Assembly (NCBI GenBank): GCA_029718625.1
Contig: CM056378.1
Location: 67,417,027 to 67,481,026 of the forward strand
Direction of reading: 5' to 3'
Origin: Synaphobranchus kaupii
Lineage: Eukaryota; Chordata; Actinopteri; Anguilliformes; Synaphobranchidae
DNA: 64,000 nucleotides
The translations under genes were made by a program, and so were the position numbers. Each line of letters opens with the position of its first letter. Position 1 is the first letter of the stretch. The notes under the pieces were generated by a model. It saw nothing but the letters and a program-made list of their open reading frames with translations, was not told the DNA's origin and ran no database searches. Shown here in pieces: positions 32,831 through 44,419 of the stretch.

Positions 32831-33391
32831 CTCTAAATTCACCGCAACGTTATTACAACGTATACAATTAATGTTCTCCAGGTGTTATTTTGTAGGGGTC
32901 CTTTGATGTCCTGGGGACGTTTTTCTTAATGTCAAAACGACGTTTTCCAAGTGTTATTTTGTAGGGGTCCTTTATTGTCCCGGGGATGTTTTTAGGATGT
33001 TCTTAATACTGTCATAGGACCATAAAATGACGTCCTGTGGACGTCCTCTAAATGGAACACAACGTTGAAAATTTACGTTCTCCAGGCGTTATTTTGTAGG
33101 GTTTCATTGATGTCCCGGGGACGTTTTTCTTAACGTCAAAATGATGTTTTCAGGACGTTCTTAATACAGTCAAACAACGTCATAATAACTTTGTGGTCCA
33201 TTTCGAGGTTGTGCATATTACTGTATTAAGAACGTCCTGAAAACATCATTTTGATGTTAAGAAAAACGTCCCCAGGACATCAAAGCACCCCTACAAAATA
33301 ACGGCTGGAGAACCTTCATTTCCAACGTCCTAATAACTTTGAGGTCCATTTAGAGGATGTCCTCAGGATGTCATTTTATTAGCTGGGTAGC
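32831..33391 (+). repeat. Satellite units, forward then reverse block
   Basis: Forward-oriented diverged units (TTTTGTAGGGGTCCTTTGAT, CTTAATACTGTCATAGGACC) up to about 33215, then one reverse unit to the right terminus. Mirrors the organisation at 29238-29466. Confidence 0.85.
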
Positions 33392-33597
33392 TGTTTGCAA
33401 GATAGCTAGGTCATACACTTGCATTAATGCGGGTTGCGTAGCATGAGAATGCCATCTACGGACTACGGATAGGTTCAAAAAGATAACTTTTCATAAACGT
33501 GCACAACGAAAGTGTTATCTGATTATCTGAACTTCCCGCTTGTAGTTGAGCAGTGATTGGTTATTAGCAAAGATTTTAGATATCCGACTAGCCTACC

Positions 33598-33918
33598 TTT
33601 TTTTTTCTTTTTTTTTCTAAACTTTATTCAACAAGAGATACATACTGTACATAGACAAAACACAGAACACAGCCAGGGGTACATATATTAAACTAAACAA
33701 ATCATTTTATAAAAAGATGTTATAAGCAGCACACAGATTAACAGTTTTAATTGCGTTCTTGTTTTTCGAAAATTATATTGTTTTCATATAAAGTTAATTT
33801 ACCTTTATAAAATTTCTGTTTATGAATATATTTTGCCAAAAGTAAAATAAGGTTAATTAAAAAAAATACATCTTCAAGGGTATTATTGTAATGCATAAAA
33901 CCAAAAATTATGCTTTCA
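33598..33918 (-). mobile_element. 5'-truncated L1-type LINE, 3' end
   Basis: On the minus strand the segment ends with AATAAA (33623-33628) and a poly-A tail seen here as T-tracts. Its flanks share ATATCCG…CTACC (33580-33597 and 33919-33931), an imperfect target duplication with a small indel. About 320 bp are left of a several-kb element, as is usual for reverse-transcription truncation. Confidence 0.75.
33747..33908 (-). pseudogene. L1 ORF2 C-terminus fragment
   Basis: Open from the truncation point to a TAA at 33747: HYNNTLEDVFFLINLILLLA then KYIHKQKFYKGKLTL. The pattern LLLAK-x-IHK-x-K is the conserved L1 ORF2 end. No upstream reverse transcriptase remains. Confidence 0.7.
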
Positions 33919-34024
33919 ATATCCGCCTACCCTCTTTGTTATTTGTCATGTTCGAGTGACGGACCCGGAAGTAGCCGAGAAAAATTATAAGTTGGGAACA
34001 GGCAAAGACTGTAGATAAGCCAAG

Positions 34025-34095
34025 ATACGCAACTGGCGCCTTTCCCCATTGTATTTTTTGTCCGCACAAGGGGAAGTGATCAGCCATGCGCAGTA
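34025..34095 (+). repeat. Dispersed repeat H, left half of interrupted copy
   Basis: AAGATACGCAACTGGCGCC to CATGCGCAGTA, continued at 35528 after the insertion. Confidence 0.85.
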
Positions 34096-35527
34096 TAGGC
34101 TTGGGACGATGGTCGATGGAATCGACTATTGACAATGGTTGAACCCATCGGTGATGGCTATCTATCTTTGTCGATGCCTGGACGATTTTTATTTTTTTAA
34201 TTCTTAAAATTTAAATTTAAATTTCGCCTCTCATTCTGTGTTTTTAATAAATTTTCTACTCTACCATGCATTTACAATGTAACGTGTTGTCTGCGTCTTT
34301 GAAATGTGATCGCCTATGCAGTGGAACGGCGCTTTAATTTACCTGGATTGAGCAAAATCACGCTGATAGCCTACCTTCTGTTAGACCACAGTGCAACTAA
34401 CTATATAATTTCATTCAGGCCTAATTAAAGAAATTATATTTCGTATTCAATAGTGCTATTGATAAACTATTGTTCAGTCTAGAACGGTGTGTAGGCTTAG
34501 GCTACGGAGTGGTGAGCTGTAGCCAATATAGCCTATCCCTCAACAGCCTTTTTATTCTAACAGCACAACAAGCTTACCGGTGTCGGACTCGGGGCATGGA
34601 AACAAATATAGCCTAATATTGTACAATCTGACTGCAGACTAATGAAAGATGTGATCAGAGAAATAAACTAGATTGGATGAAAAGGTGGCCGCTATATTGA
34701 TACATGGAACGTCTTCGTCACTGAAGCGAAACATTGAAACGATTTAAGAGTTGCTATAATCTCAAATTGATTCAACAGGTTTATGTAGAATAGTAAATAA
34801 TGTAATTTACAATGTAATATAGCCTAGCTTAACCATTTCATCAGTGAAAAAAGTCCCCTATAACGAAAATAAATCTCAGTCAAACGTAAGCCTATAGGTC
34901 TTGTTGTCTCTTTATTTTATAGGTTTAGGCTATAAATAGTTTCTGATTATCAATAAAAATTATTCGTTTCAGGGTAAATTATGTATTTTTGATTACATTA
35001 GGTTAGTTAAAAAGGTCTAACCCGATAGTGCTAAGTGAGAGAAGTTACGTGCAGATGGAGATAGACTGTGCGGGATGGCACGCGGCATAAAGGGGATCTT
35101 GTGAATCGCTCACTACAAGACAAAAATGATAATGAACATGATGACTGCTCGTCTAGCTTCTTCACAAAATGAAATGAAATTAGTAAAATGAAACAAATTG
35201 CTATAAGACAGACGAGGGCGCAGAAAGGCTTAGGGAAACTATAGCTCCTGAGCGCTGACCGTGATGCTGACTGTCTCGTTGGACAGCGGCCAGATGAGAT
35301 AAATAGCCTGTACTAGCTAATCTAGAATAGACGTGAAATCTGTTGTATATTATTCTTTATTATATTTGGACAAAATAGTGAATACAATTCGCAATGGTAT
35401 GCCATAATAAGTAAGCAAAAGACCCGCTGTTCAATAGCCCCGCGCACCCCTCGATAGAATCGTCCATCGGCGATGGCTAGAGGGCTCGATGGGACGATGC
35501 TGCCTTGCACACGATGGCACAAGACTA
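34096..35527. mobile_element. Non-autonomous hAT-type insertion with 8-bp target duplication
   Basis: The insert starts TAGGCTTGGGACGATGG and ends CGATGGCACAAGACTA, imperfect inverted ends. GCGCAGTA flanks it on both sides (34088-34095 and 35528-35535), the 8-bp duplication typical of hAT. The uninterrupted paralogue CATGCGCAGTAGTG lies at 23819-23832. Length is 1432 bp with no transposase ORF. Both ends carry tandem CGATGG words (CATCGGTGATGG, CCATCGGCGATGG), possibly transposase sites. Confidence 0.9.
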
Positions 35528-35625
35528 GCGCAGTAGTGTTTTCTATTAGCTTAGCAACTAAAGTTACGAGCATCTGCAGACGTTCCAGTTCCGAAGCTGG
35601 ACCTCTTGCTCCGCCTACCCTCTTT
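35528..35625 (+). repeat. Dispersed repeat H, right half of interrupted copy
   Basis: GCGCAGTAGTGTTTTCTATT to GCTGGACCTCTTGCTCCGCC, continuing the homology with 23824-24140. Confidence 0.85.
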
Positions 35626-36060
35626 GGAACAGGGGATCAGGAAATTCACCTTGAAGCTCGCAAACTCCAGTGGTCACCAGAGGCATTGCAGCCTCTGGTG
35701 CCAAAAAGTTAATTTCCCCCTTGAAGTCCATTAAAAACTACAAAATTACCCAGGCCAAATTATACTATTTTTGACAGTTCTTTTAAGTTCTACATTTCTT
35801 CTCACCAAAGTAATTACTCTCCAGGGACCGGTTTTGTTTCTGAGACCCAAAGAAGAAGTTATAAGATTTTTTTTTATTCCAATTGGGTCCGCATGTTTAG
35901 GTACCCAGTGTGCATGCTCTGGTTCCAAAAAGCCCCATAGTCTAACATGGCATCTCCATGAATTGGCTTCATGCACCAATGAGCAGCTCTCCTAGGAATC
36001 CTTGGAACCGGTAAGCGGAAGCTGTCTCCAGTTCTTCTTATATATCTTGATGGCTACACC
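35626..36060 (+). repeat. Probable interspersed repeat segment
   Basis: CACCAGAGGCATTGCAGCC and GGGGACTTCA-type phrases have the character of fish non-autonomous repeats. I found no second copy in the window, so this is weak. Confidence 0.3.
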
Positions 36061-36977
36061 CATAAAGACCATAGACAGACATATTAACAACTTTTTGCTG
36101 CAAAGACCCTCACCATAACGCAAAGTGGACAAACTTTGGCAAAATTACTGTGCCAGCATTTTATTCACTACACATGCAATATGAAGATACTCAAAGAAGA
36201 AAAATGAAAATGTGGATGTAAATACATCCAAGTAAATAAAAAAGAAATACAATTTAAAAGATAAATGGCAGATAACACTGAATGTTCATTAACGTGAAAA
36301 GAAAACCCCACAACAGAAATGTTGGAAAATATATTTATATCGCAATATTTACATTTCTCATTTGAAATCCTCCTCATGATTAGATCATTGTGATTAGGAT
36401 CATATTTAGCGTTTTTATATTGAAAAATCATGCAGATGCAATATATTAATCAATCTGAAGATGCAGTTTTTCTGGCTTACTGTGAAATTTCTATCTATTT
36501 TATATTCTATTTTCTTTTCTCCATCTGTAATAATGTATGGTACTTAATGTGATCCATCCATAGCTACTGCATATCTGGTAGCAGAGTGATGGTTTGAGGC
36601 TCGTTTGATACCTCAGATACTTGATGACTTACAGCCAACCATGGGTTCCATACTATTCCCGTGTAATTTACAGCTTAATCTATTCCCACCCCCAATTCCC
36701 ATAGAGATCCATTCAAATGCAGAGAGATTATAGTATCGCTTGTAAGAGTACCTGAAAATAAGATATCAAGAGTCTTTTGATATCCTTTTATACCCAGTTG
36801 TTCAATGTTCTGTGCTACCCTACAAAGGCAAATAGCAATAATAAAGGTACTGGAGTTTTGTAGGGCAGTACATATATAGTGATATATAGTACATACAAAT
36901 GTAGAGATGTACAGATATAGTGGTACACACGTAGAAGCGTACTACGTGTTGTAGAGTGCTACTCAGCCCTACAAAGG
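36061..36977. other. AT-rich interval, no gene recognised
   Basis: It contains a short palindromic pair CTACAAAGGCAAA near 36820 and CTACAAAGGTTTGCC near 36970 around a TACATATATAGTG-rich stretch. Nothing coding. Confidence 0.5.
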
Positions 36978-37178
36978 TTTGCCTTTGGGCTGTGGTTCCA
37001 AAACTCGGTCCCGTGTATGTTGGTTTTCTTTCCAAGCACAATTGTAATCCCAGTATTTTAGTAAATAATCCCACTGCACTAATGAAGAAAAATTACTATC
37101 TTATTCAAATTGTGGTTGAAACGAAAACCAGGATACACAGGGGTCCTCCAGGACCGAGATTGGGAACCACTACCTTGG
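36978..37178. repeat. Foldback MITE, about 200 bp
   Basis: GTGGTTCCAAAACTCGGTCC at the left is the imperfect complement of GGACCGAGATTGGGAACCAC at the right. A central AATCCCAG…TTGAAACGAAAACC region forms the loop. Typical of a widespread class of fish palindromic repeat. Confidence 0.7.
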
Positions 37179-37199
37179 GGCAGTGTGAAGGTGTCCTAC

Positions 37200-40100
37200 A
37201 TTATTCCATCACCAAAGGGCCAAATAAAATGTTTTCCAATGTTCTCCCAAGGTCCTGTTTAAACCATAACCAAAGCAGGACCAAGGGAAAATGTTTTTCA
37301 ATGTTGTGTGATGGTGCTGTTTGTATTCCGTGACCAAGGCAGGACCAGAAGAGAAAGTTTTTCAAAGCACTGTGATGGTCAAATTGTGACGTTCTTCTGT
37401 GACTAAGGTAGGACCAAAAGAGAATCTTTTTCAAAGTACGTTGATGGTCATATTGTAACGTTCTTCTGTGACTAAGGTAGGACCAAATGAGAACATTTTT
37501 CATAGTACTGTGACAGTCATATTGTAACGTTCTTCTGTGACTAAGGTAGGACCAAAAGAGAATCTTTTTCAAAGTACTTTGACAGTAATATTGTAACGTT
37601 CTTCTGTGACTAAGGTAGGGCCAAAAGAGAACGTTTTTCAAAGTATTGTGATGGTCATACTGTAACGTTCTTCTGTGACTAAGGTAGGACCAAAAGCGAA
37701 CGTTTTTCAAAGTACTGTGATGGTCATATTGTAACGTTCTTCTGTGCCCAAGGTAGGACAAAAAGAGAACGTTTTTCAAAGTACTGTGACGGTCATATTG
37801 TAACGTTCTTCCGTGACTAAGGTAGGACCAAAAGAGAACGTTTTTCAAAGTACTGTGACGGTCATATTGTAACGTTCTTCTGTGACTAATGTAGGACCAA
37901 AAGAGAACGTTTTTCAAAGTACTTTGATGGTCATATTGTAACGTTCTTCTGTGACCAAGGTAGGACCAAACGAGAACGTTTTGCAAAGTACTGTGACGGT
38001 AATATTGTAAAGTTCTTCTGTGACCAAGGTAGGACCAAAAGAGAACGTTTTTCAAAGTACTGTGATGGTCATATTGTAACGTTCTTCTGTGACTAAGGTA
38101 GGACCAAAAGAGAATCTTTTTCAAAGTACGTTGATGGTCATATTGTAACGTTCTTCTGTGACCAAGGTAGGACCAAATGAGAACATTTTTCATAGTACTG
38201 TGACAGTCATATTGTAACGTTCTTCTGTGACTAAGGTAGGCCCAAAAGAGAACGTTTTTCAAAGTATTGTGATGGTCATATTGTAACGTTCTTCTGTGCC
38301 CAAGGTAGGACAAAAAGAGAACGTTTTTCAAAGTACTGTGACGGTCATATTGTAACATTCTTCCGTGACTAAGGTAGGACCAAAAGAGAACGTTTTTCAA
38401 AGTACTGTGACGGTCATATTGTAACGTTCTTCTGTGACTAAGGTAGGACCAAAAGAGAACGTTTTTCAAAGTGCTTTGATGGTCATATTGTAATGTTCTT
38501 CTGTGGCCAAGGTAGGACCAAAAGAGAATGTTTTTCAAAGTACTGTGACAGTGATATTGTAACGTTCTTCTGTGCCCAAGGTAGGACAAAAAGAGAACGT
38601 TTTTCAAAGTACTGTGATGGTCATATTGTGACGTTCTTCTCTGAGCAAGGTAGGACCAAACGAGAACGTTTTGCAAAGTACTGTGATGGTAATATTGTAA
38701 CGTTCTTCTGTGACCAAGGTAGGACCAAAAGAGAACGTTTTTCAAAGTACTGTGATGGTCATATTGTAACGTTCTTCTGTGATCAAGGTAGGACCAAAAG
38801 AGAATGTTTTTCAAAGTACTGTGACGGTGATATTGTAACGTTCTTCTGTGCCCAAGGTAGGACAAAAAGAGAACGTTTTTCAAAGTACTGTGATGGTCAT
38901 ATTGTGACGTTCTTCTGTGACTAAGGTAGGACCAAAAGATAATCTTTTTCAAAGTACTTTGATGGTCATATTGTAACGTTCTTCTGTGACCAAGGTAAGA
39001 CCAAATGAGAACATTTTGCAAGGTACTGTGACAGTAATATTGTACGTTCTTCTGTGACTAAGGTAGGACCAAAAGAGAATGTTTTTCAAAGTAATGTGAT
39101 GGTCATATTGTAACGTTCTTCTGTGACCAAGGTAGGACCAAAATAGAACGTTTTTCAAAGTATTGCGATGGTCATATTGTAACGTTCTTCTGCGACCAAG
39201 GTAGAACCAAAAGAGAACGTTTTTCAAAGTATTGTGATGGTCATATTGTAACGTTCTTCTGTGACCAAGGTAGGGCCAAAAGAGAACGTTTTTCAAAGTA
39301 TTGTAATGGTCATATTGTAACGTTCTTCTGTGACTAAGGAAGGACCAAAAGAGAACATTTTTCAAAGTACTTTGATGGTCATATTGTAACGTTCTTCTGT
39401 GACTAAGGTAGGACCAAAAGAGAACGTTTTTCAAAGTACTGTGACGATCATATTGTAACGTTCTTCTGTGACTAAGGTAGGACCAAAAGAGAACGTTTTT
39501 CAAAGTACTTTGATGGTCATATTGTAACGTTCTTCTGTGACCAAGGTAGGACCAAACGAGAACTTTTTGCAAAGTACTGTGACGGTAATATTGTAACGTT
39601 CTTCTGTGGCCAAGGTAGGACAAAAAGTGAACGTTTTTCAAAGTACTGTGACGGTCATATTGTAACGTTCTTCCGTGACTAAGGTAGGACCAAAAGAGAA
39701 CGTTTTTCAAAGTACTGTGACGGTCATATTGTAACGTTCTTCTGTGACAAAGGTAGGACCAAAAGAGAACGTTTTTCAAAGTACTTTGATGGTCATATTG
39801 TAACGTTCTTCTGTGACCAAGGTAGAACCAAACGAGAACGTTTTTCAAAGTACTTTGATGGTCATATTGTAACGTTCTTCTGTGACCAAGGTAGGACCAA
39901 AAGAGAACGTTTTTCAAAGTACTGTGACGGTGATATTGTAACGTTCTTCTGTGACTAAGGTAGGACCAAAAGAGAACGTTTTTCAAAGTACTTTGATGGT
40001 CATATTGTAACGTTCTTCTGTGACCAAGGTAGGACCAAACGAGAACTTTTTGCAAAGTACTGTGACGGTAATATTGTAACGTTCTTCTGTGACCAAGGTA

Positions 40101-40990
40101 GGACCAAAAGAGAACGTTTTTCAAAGTACTTTGATGGTCATATTGTAACGTTCTTCTGTGACCAAGGTAGGACCAAACGAGAACTTTTTGCAAAGTACTG
40201 TGATGGTCATATTGTAACGTTCTTCTGTGATCAAGGTAGGACCAAAAGAGAACGTTTTTCAAAGTACTGTGACGGTGATATTGTAACGTTCTTCTGTGAC
40301 TAAGGTAGGACCAAAAGAGAACGTTTTTCAAAGTACTTTGATGGTCATATTGTAACATTCTTCTGTGACCAAGGTAGGACCAAACGAGAACGTTTTGCAA
40401 AGTACTGTGACGGTAATATTGTAACGTTCTTCTGTGACCAAGGTAGGACCAAAAGAGAATGTTTTCAAAGTACTGTGATGGTCATATTGTAACGTTCTTC
40501 TGTGATCAAGGTAGGACCAAAAGAGAACGTTTTTCAAAGTACTGTGACGGTGATATTGTAACGTTCTTCTGTGACCAAGGTAGGACCAAACGAGAACGTT
40601 TTTCAAAGTACTGTGACGGTCATATTGTAACGTTCTTCCGTGACTAAGGTAGGACCAAAAGAGAACGTTTTTCAAAGTACTTTGATGGTCATATTGTAAC
40701 GTTCTTCTGTGATCAAGGTAGGACCAAAAGAGAACGTTTTTCAAAGTACTGTGACGGTCATATTGTAACGTTCTTCTGTGACCAAGGTAGGACCAAAAGA
40801 GAACGTTTTTCAAAGTACTGTGATGGTGATATTGTAACGTTCTTCTGTGACTAAGGTAGGACCAAAAGAGAACGTTTTTCAAAGTACTGTGATGGTCATG
40901 TTTGTAACATTACTTCGTCACCATGGTAGGACTAAAAGAGAATGTTACAAAAGGTTATATGAAGGTCTTCCTTTACACGTTATGATACGA
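37200..40990 (+). repeat. 69-bp minisatellite, about 50 copies
   Basis: The unit is GTTCTTCTGTGACTAAGGTA, then GGACCAAAAGAGAACGTTTT, then TCAAAGTACTGTGACGG, then TCATATTGTAAC (69 bp). Copies in the middle are nearly identical; those at 37200-37390 and after 40905 are strongly diverged. Variant units recur about every 8-10 copies, so a higher-order structure of roughly 0.6-0.7 kb exists. 69 is a multiple of three and the unit lacks stops in some frames. This explains ORFs of 606, 483 and 184 codons on the minus strand and shorter ones on the plus strand; I do not regard them as genes. Confidence 0.97.
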
Positions 40991-41285
40991 CCTTCAGGAG
41001 ACCTGTTTATAACATTTGAACGTCCAGAACACGTTGTCAGGACGTTTTCAATATAACGTCAGACTTTGACCTAAAGAGAACGTTAGGTACCGTCCTCAGG
41101 ACGTCATTTGTTTGCTGGGTAGCTGCCAAAAGCAGAAACTAGCTGTGTTCTGAGGCCAGCTAGTTGGCACAAATGGCAGCTAGCTAGGAAATTGCGGTAG
41201 CTAGCTAAGTCATATGGCCAGCTCGCTCTGAAAATGGGCAGCTAGTTAGAATAAATAAGGTAGCTAGCTCCAGAAGTCAAATAAA
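40991..41285. repeat. ACGTC-rich terminus and TAGCTAGC-rich flank
   Basis: CCGTCCTCAGGACGTCATTT then GCTGGGTAGCTG (41088-41125) matches the right end of the element at 29238-33391. It is followed by GCTAGCTA-rich sequence like that at 29030-29237. No matching left terminus was seen near 37 kb. Confidence 0.6.
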
Positions 41286-42309
41286 TGTTAAAACGACTTG
41301 CCATACCGTTAGCCAAGTAGTTTATATTGTGACAGAAATTCCCGAGCTGAAGTACCAGTAGTGATTGAACAGCATTACAGTAGCATTACAATGTTCATTT
41401 CTACAACCAACTCTCTGTTCACTTCTACAACTCACCTCCCCTGGGTCCTAGCGCCGGACTTTCCAGTGTGCGTTGTAAGATTCTAAACTGACATGATCCA
41501 CTCAAACACTGACAAATCAACCACGCCGCCGGCCGAATCAACCAACTTATCATAAATACAATGTAGGTTAAAATGTAAGTGAAAGCAGTGACTCGTCGCC
41601 ACTGTTAGGCATAATATTCAATTATAGAATAGCAGCTGGGAGTGAGTGATCAAAGCCTATTCCAACCAAGGAAATTAGATTAGCAATACAATAGACTGGT
41701 TCCTGGTTAGACCATGGGAAGTTGCACCTTCAGCCCCCCTACTGATGGACAGACTGATTGATCTAAGGGAGCCAGACAGTGTCTTCCTTAAATCAATCAC
41801 ATCATTTTTGAATATACATTTGTGTTTCCTGCCTGTAGAAAACAAAGCCCGAAAATGGTATTTAAAGGCATCCATTTTACAGAACAGGGTTCAGATTTTA
41901 CTCCGCTGAATCCAGAGTGCATTGCTGTATCTCTGACAACTGCTGTTACGAAGAATAAACTTTCAACGAACATCAGAGCCTTTCATTTTTTTCTTACAGC
42001 GTTATGATTCTAGAGTCTCGTTGGGGCATTTTCTCAAATCATTCTGAAAATGTAATGATTAAAGCTAGTGACTTAAAAAATATTTAAAATATCCCCCCAT
42101 AAAATAGGTCGGGCGATGCAACTGCTGAAGCAATTCACACTAAAGTTCATAAACTTTACATTCTAGTTGTTTGATGTTCTTCATATCTTTCAATTATATC
42201 CATCCGTATACAAGTCTTTTTTCCTCAGGGGAAAAATACTCGAGTACAGCCCATGCTGTACCGCTATAGGCTCATTGTTGCAGACAATGGGAACGCGCAC
42301 AGAGCTTGA
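41286..42309. other. Interval without recognised gene
   Basis: Unique-looking sequence; no splice-flanked ORF with recognisable motif. Confidence 0.5.
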
Positions 42310-42975
42310 TTAAGGCGGCATTCCCCTTCCCTGAGGGACAGGTATGTGGTCTTTGACAGATGGACCCTTTTATTATTATGCATTTTTTGATATAGCCTAC
42401 ACAATAATATTTCACATTGTAATCTTGATATTTTTATGCATGCTTGTGCGTGCCCGTGTGTAACAGACGCCTATGTAGATGTACTTATATTGCACCGTAA
42501 AAATAACAACTGCGACATGACTTAAGACCAGGGGCCCTATCTTACACCTGGCGCTAACTCAAACGCAAGTGTCTTTGCTATCTTACACCCGGCGCGGGGT
42601 TCATTATAGCCCCTAGCGCTTATGTCAGTTAAATACCAAGTGATGTTGCATCCATAGCAAGTGAACTCGGCGTGTTGGTCTTAAAATGAGGTGTGGCCAG
42701 GATTATTTTTGGCGTATTGCTATCTTGAGCCAGCAGAAAGCGCTTGTGCTAAAACCACCAAAAACCTGGTCTAAAGTCATGTGGCAGTTGTTTCATGTTA
42801 TTTTAACAGGGCATATAAGTGCGTCTACATAGGCGTGTGCACAAAGCGCGTACACCCTCCTGTCTGTTCCACAAAGGGACGCGCACAAACATGACTAAAA
42901 ATATCAAGATTACAATGTGAAACTTTGTTATTGTGTAGCACATGCCTGTCCCTCAGCGAAGGGGAATGCCACATT
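42310..42975. mobile_element. Large foldback MITE (about 665 bp)
   Basis: The left arm (42310-42545: ATTCCCCTTCCCTGAGGGAC, CACATTGTAATCTTGATATT, CGCCTATGTAGATG, CAACTGCGACATGACTTAAG) is mirrored in the right arm (42763-42975). The centre (42546-42762) carries the GGCGCTAAC…CAAACGCAAGTGTCTTTGCT module. One arm recurs at 9745-9945, and the central module recurs at 11395-11550 and, inverted, at 44420-44650. No ORF; probably non-autonomous hAT-related. Confidence 0.75.
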
Positions 42976-43142
42976 AAGTTGCTTTCAGCCTAGTCCATCA
43001 ACATCCAGGCGATGTGCGATGATATGTGTAAGGTTAGAGACTATTCGCAATTATCCTGGATCAAGCTATGATATAGCCTATATTTGCCAATAATTCCTGT
43101 AATCTTATGGGGGGACAATCTTCTGTTACGGGACAATGGCTA

Positions 43143-43206
43143 TCCATTAACACCTATATCAAGCCTAATGCGCGAATTGTCATTTACACCTAATGCGTGA
43201 ATTGTC
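43143..43206 (+). repeat. 29-bp tandem duplication
   Basis: CCTAATGCGCGAATTGTCAT is repeated as CCTAATGCGTGAATTGTCAT. Confidence 0.85.
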
Positions 43207-43739
43207 ATTCAATGGAAAACTCGTGCACTGCATTTGAGTTCTGAAAATGCGCTTCAGATGTCATTACAATACAGCTCTCTAGGCCTACAGCCTGTAAGTA
43301 AATAGAATGGTTTTGACTGAAAAAAATATTGCTGTTTTTCAAATAGCCTAGGCTACAGCGGATTCGCTGTGCATAAGGTTTATTCGATAGCCTATGGTTA
43401 AAAAAAACGGAGATAAATGTCACCATGTTAACTGAATTGTAGGCTAACCTTAGCTATACTATTTTGTCCTTCATATTTTTTAAATTACAGTGACAAGGTT
43501 TCCATTCTCTCAGTTTATTAAAACCCCGCTAATTTTGGCTGTTATTCCATAACTGAACAAAAGATTTTAAAGAGAACTAAGCATCTAATTAGAAACTAAA
43601 ACAAATTTGCAGCACGTTACACAATTAATTTACAATTAATTTTAATGCCATTCTCTGCAGGAGCCGATCTGTTTCCCCTCCTGTAAATCACACTTTTCAC
43701 GGTCTTCCTGGGAAAGTCGATAGTTTTTTGCTCAATTTT

Positions 43740-43815
43740 CCTTCTATTTCCCTGTGCAGCGTCAGTTCTCTGTAAAAAGCGCTATACAAATAAAATTTAA
43801 TTTAATTTAATTTTA
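43740..43815 (+). repeat. LINE/SINE 3' tail with (AATTT)n
   Basis: AAAAAGCGCTATACAAATAA followed by AATTT pentamers. This is a tail I associate with fish LINE/SINE families, in which the 3' end carries a short microsatellite. No coding sequence upstream. Confidence 0.6.
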
Positions 43816-43829
43816 AAGCATTACGCTAC

Positions 43830-44020
43830 CAGTAAAACAGGTTGGTCACATTTCCATAAGCAGGACATTATAAAACAAGGGAAAATATGCGTGAACCTAT
43901 GGGTTGCCAACCTGACAGCTTTATTGTATTTAGTGTCATCATTCAGGCAAAATAAAATTATTTATGTTATTAATCAAAATTAGAATGCAGGTAATGAACT
44001 TCGGATGAAGCCTGAACATT
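43830..44020 (+). repeat. Dispersed repeat E, copy 2 (inverted partner 9478-9668)
   Basis: Reverse complement of 9478-9668: GGTTGCCAACCTGACAGCTT and CATTTCCATAAGCAGGACAT. Confidence 0.8.
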
Positions 44021-44419
44021 AGTTCATTGCTTAATTGCATAATCAACTGAAATTCGTTAAACAAGCAGGCTAATTTGGCGTTTTCTGTGAGACGGAAGCC
44101 ATTAGTAGCTTATTCTCAACTGTTGCAGGTGCTTTTATCGAAATTTAACCGCATATATTTTGTAAAATAACAGAACTGTCGGGAATTACCAGGAACTCAT
44201 AATGGTTAGTCTGAATAATATTGATCATAGGCTACTATTGATCCATATAGGCTATTCCTTGATCGCACTAAACACGCACAAGCATGTCTGTTTCGCCACC
44301 ATATAAGCAATCCGCTAAGGTGGAAAAGCAGGCTTTTAAAGGGAATTGGATATGACATTTTGATTGCATGTGACGCCCAAGACACACCTATAATTAATGA
44401 ACAGACTAGGTTCAGCCCA

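Larger units (their letters stand above)
29238..33391. mobile_element. ACGTCC satellite-bearing element with CTACCCAGC ends
   Basis: The left end CTACCCAGC, then ACGTCCTGAGGACGTCCTC, is mirrored at the right by GAGGATGTCCTCAGGATG, then TTAGCTGGGTAG. Between them lie 169-bp units rich in ACGTCC and AACGTT, arranged as forward, then six or more reverse, then forward (interrupted by the insertion at 30835-32830), then reverse. Terminal repeats are therefore at least one unit long. No transposase ORF. Its class is unknown to me; it could be a non-autonomous foldback transposon or an inverted satellite domain. Confidence 0.65.

Noticed and set aside
37201..39021. 606-codon minus-strand ORF made of 23-residue repeats
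   Set aside because: It is exactly a 69-bp minisatellite read in a frame lacking stops. Frames on both strands stay open for the same reason, there is no promoter or non-repeat domain, and edges decay as in a satellite.
38949..40882. 483- and 184-codon ORFs of the same array
   Set aside because: Same periodic artefact; a one-base slip between blocks separates them from the first.
37200..40990. CRISPR-like array
   Set aside because: Repeats are head to tail with no unique spacers, and the genome is eukaryotic.
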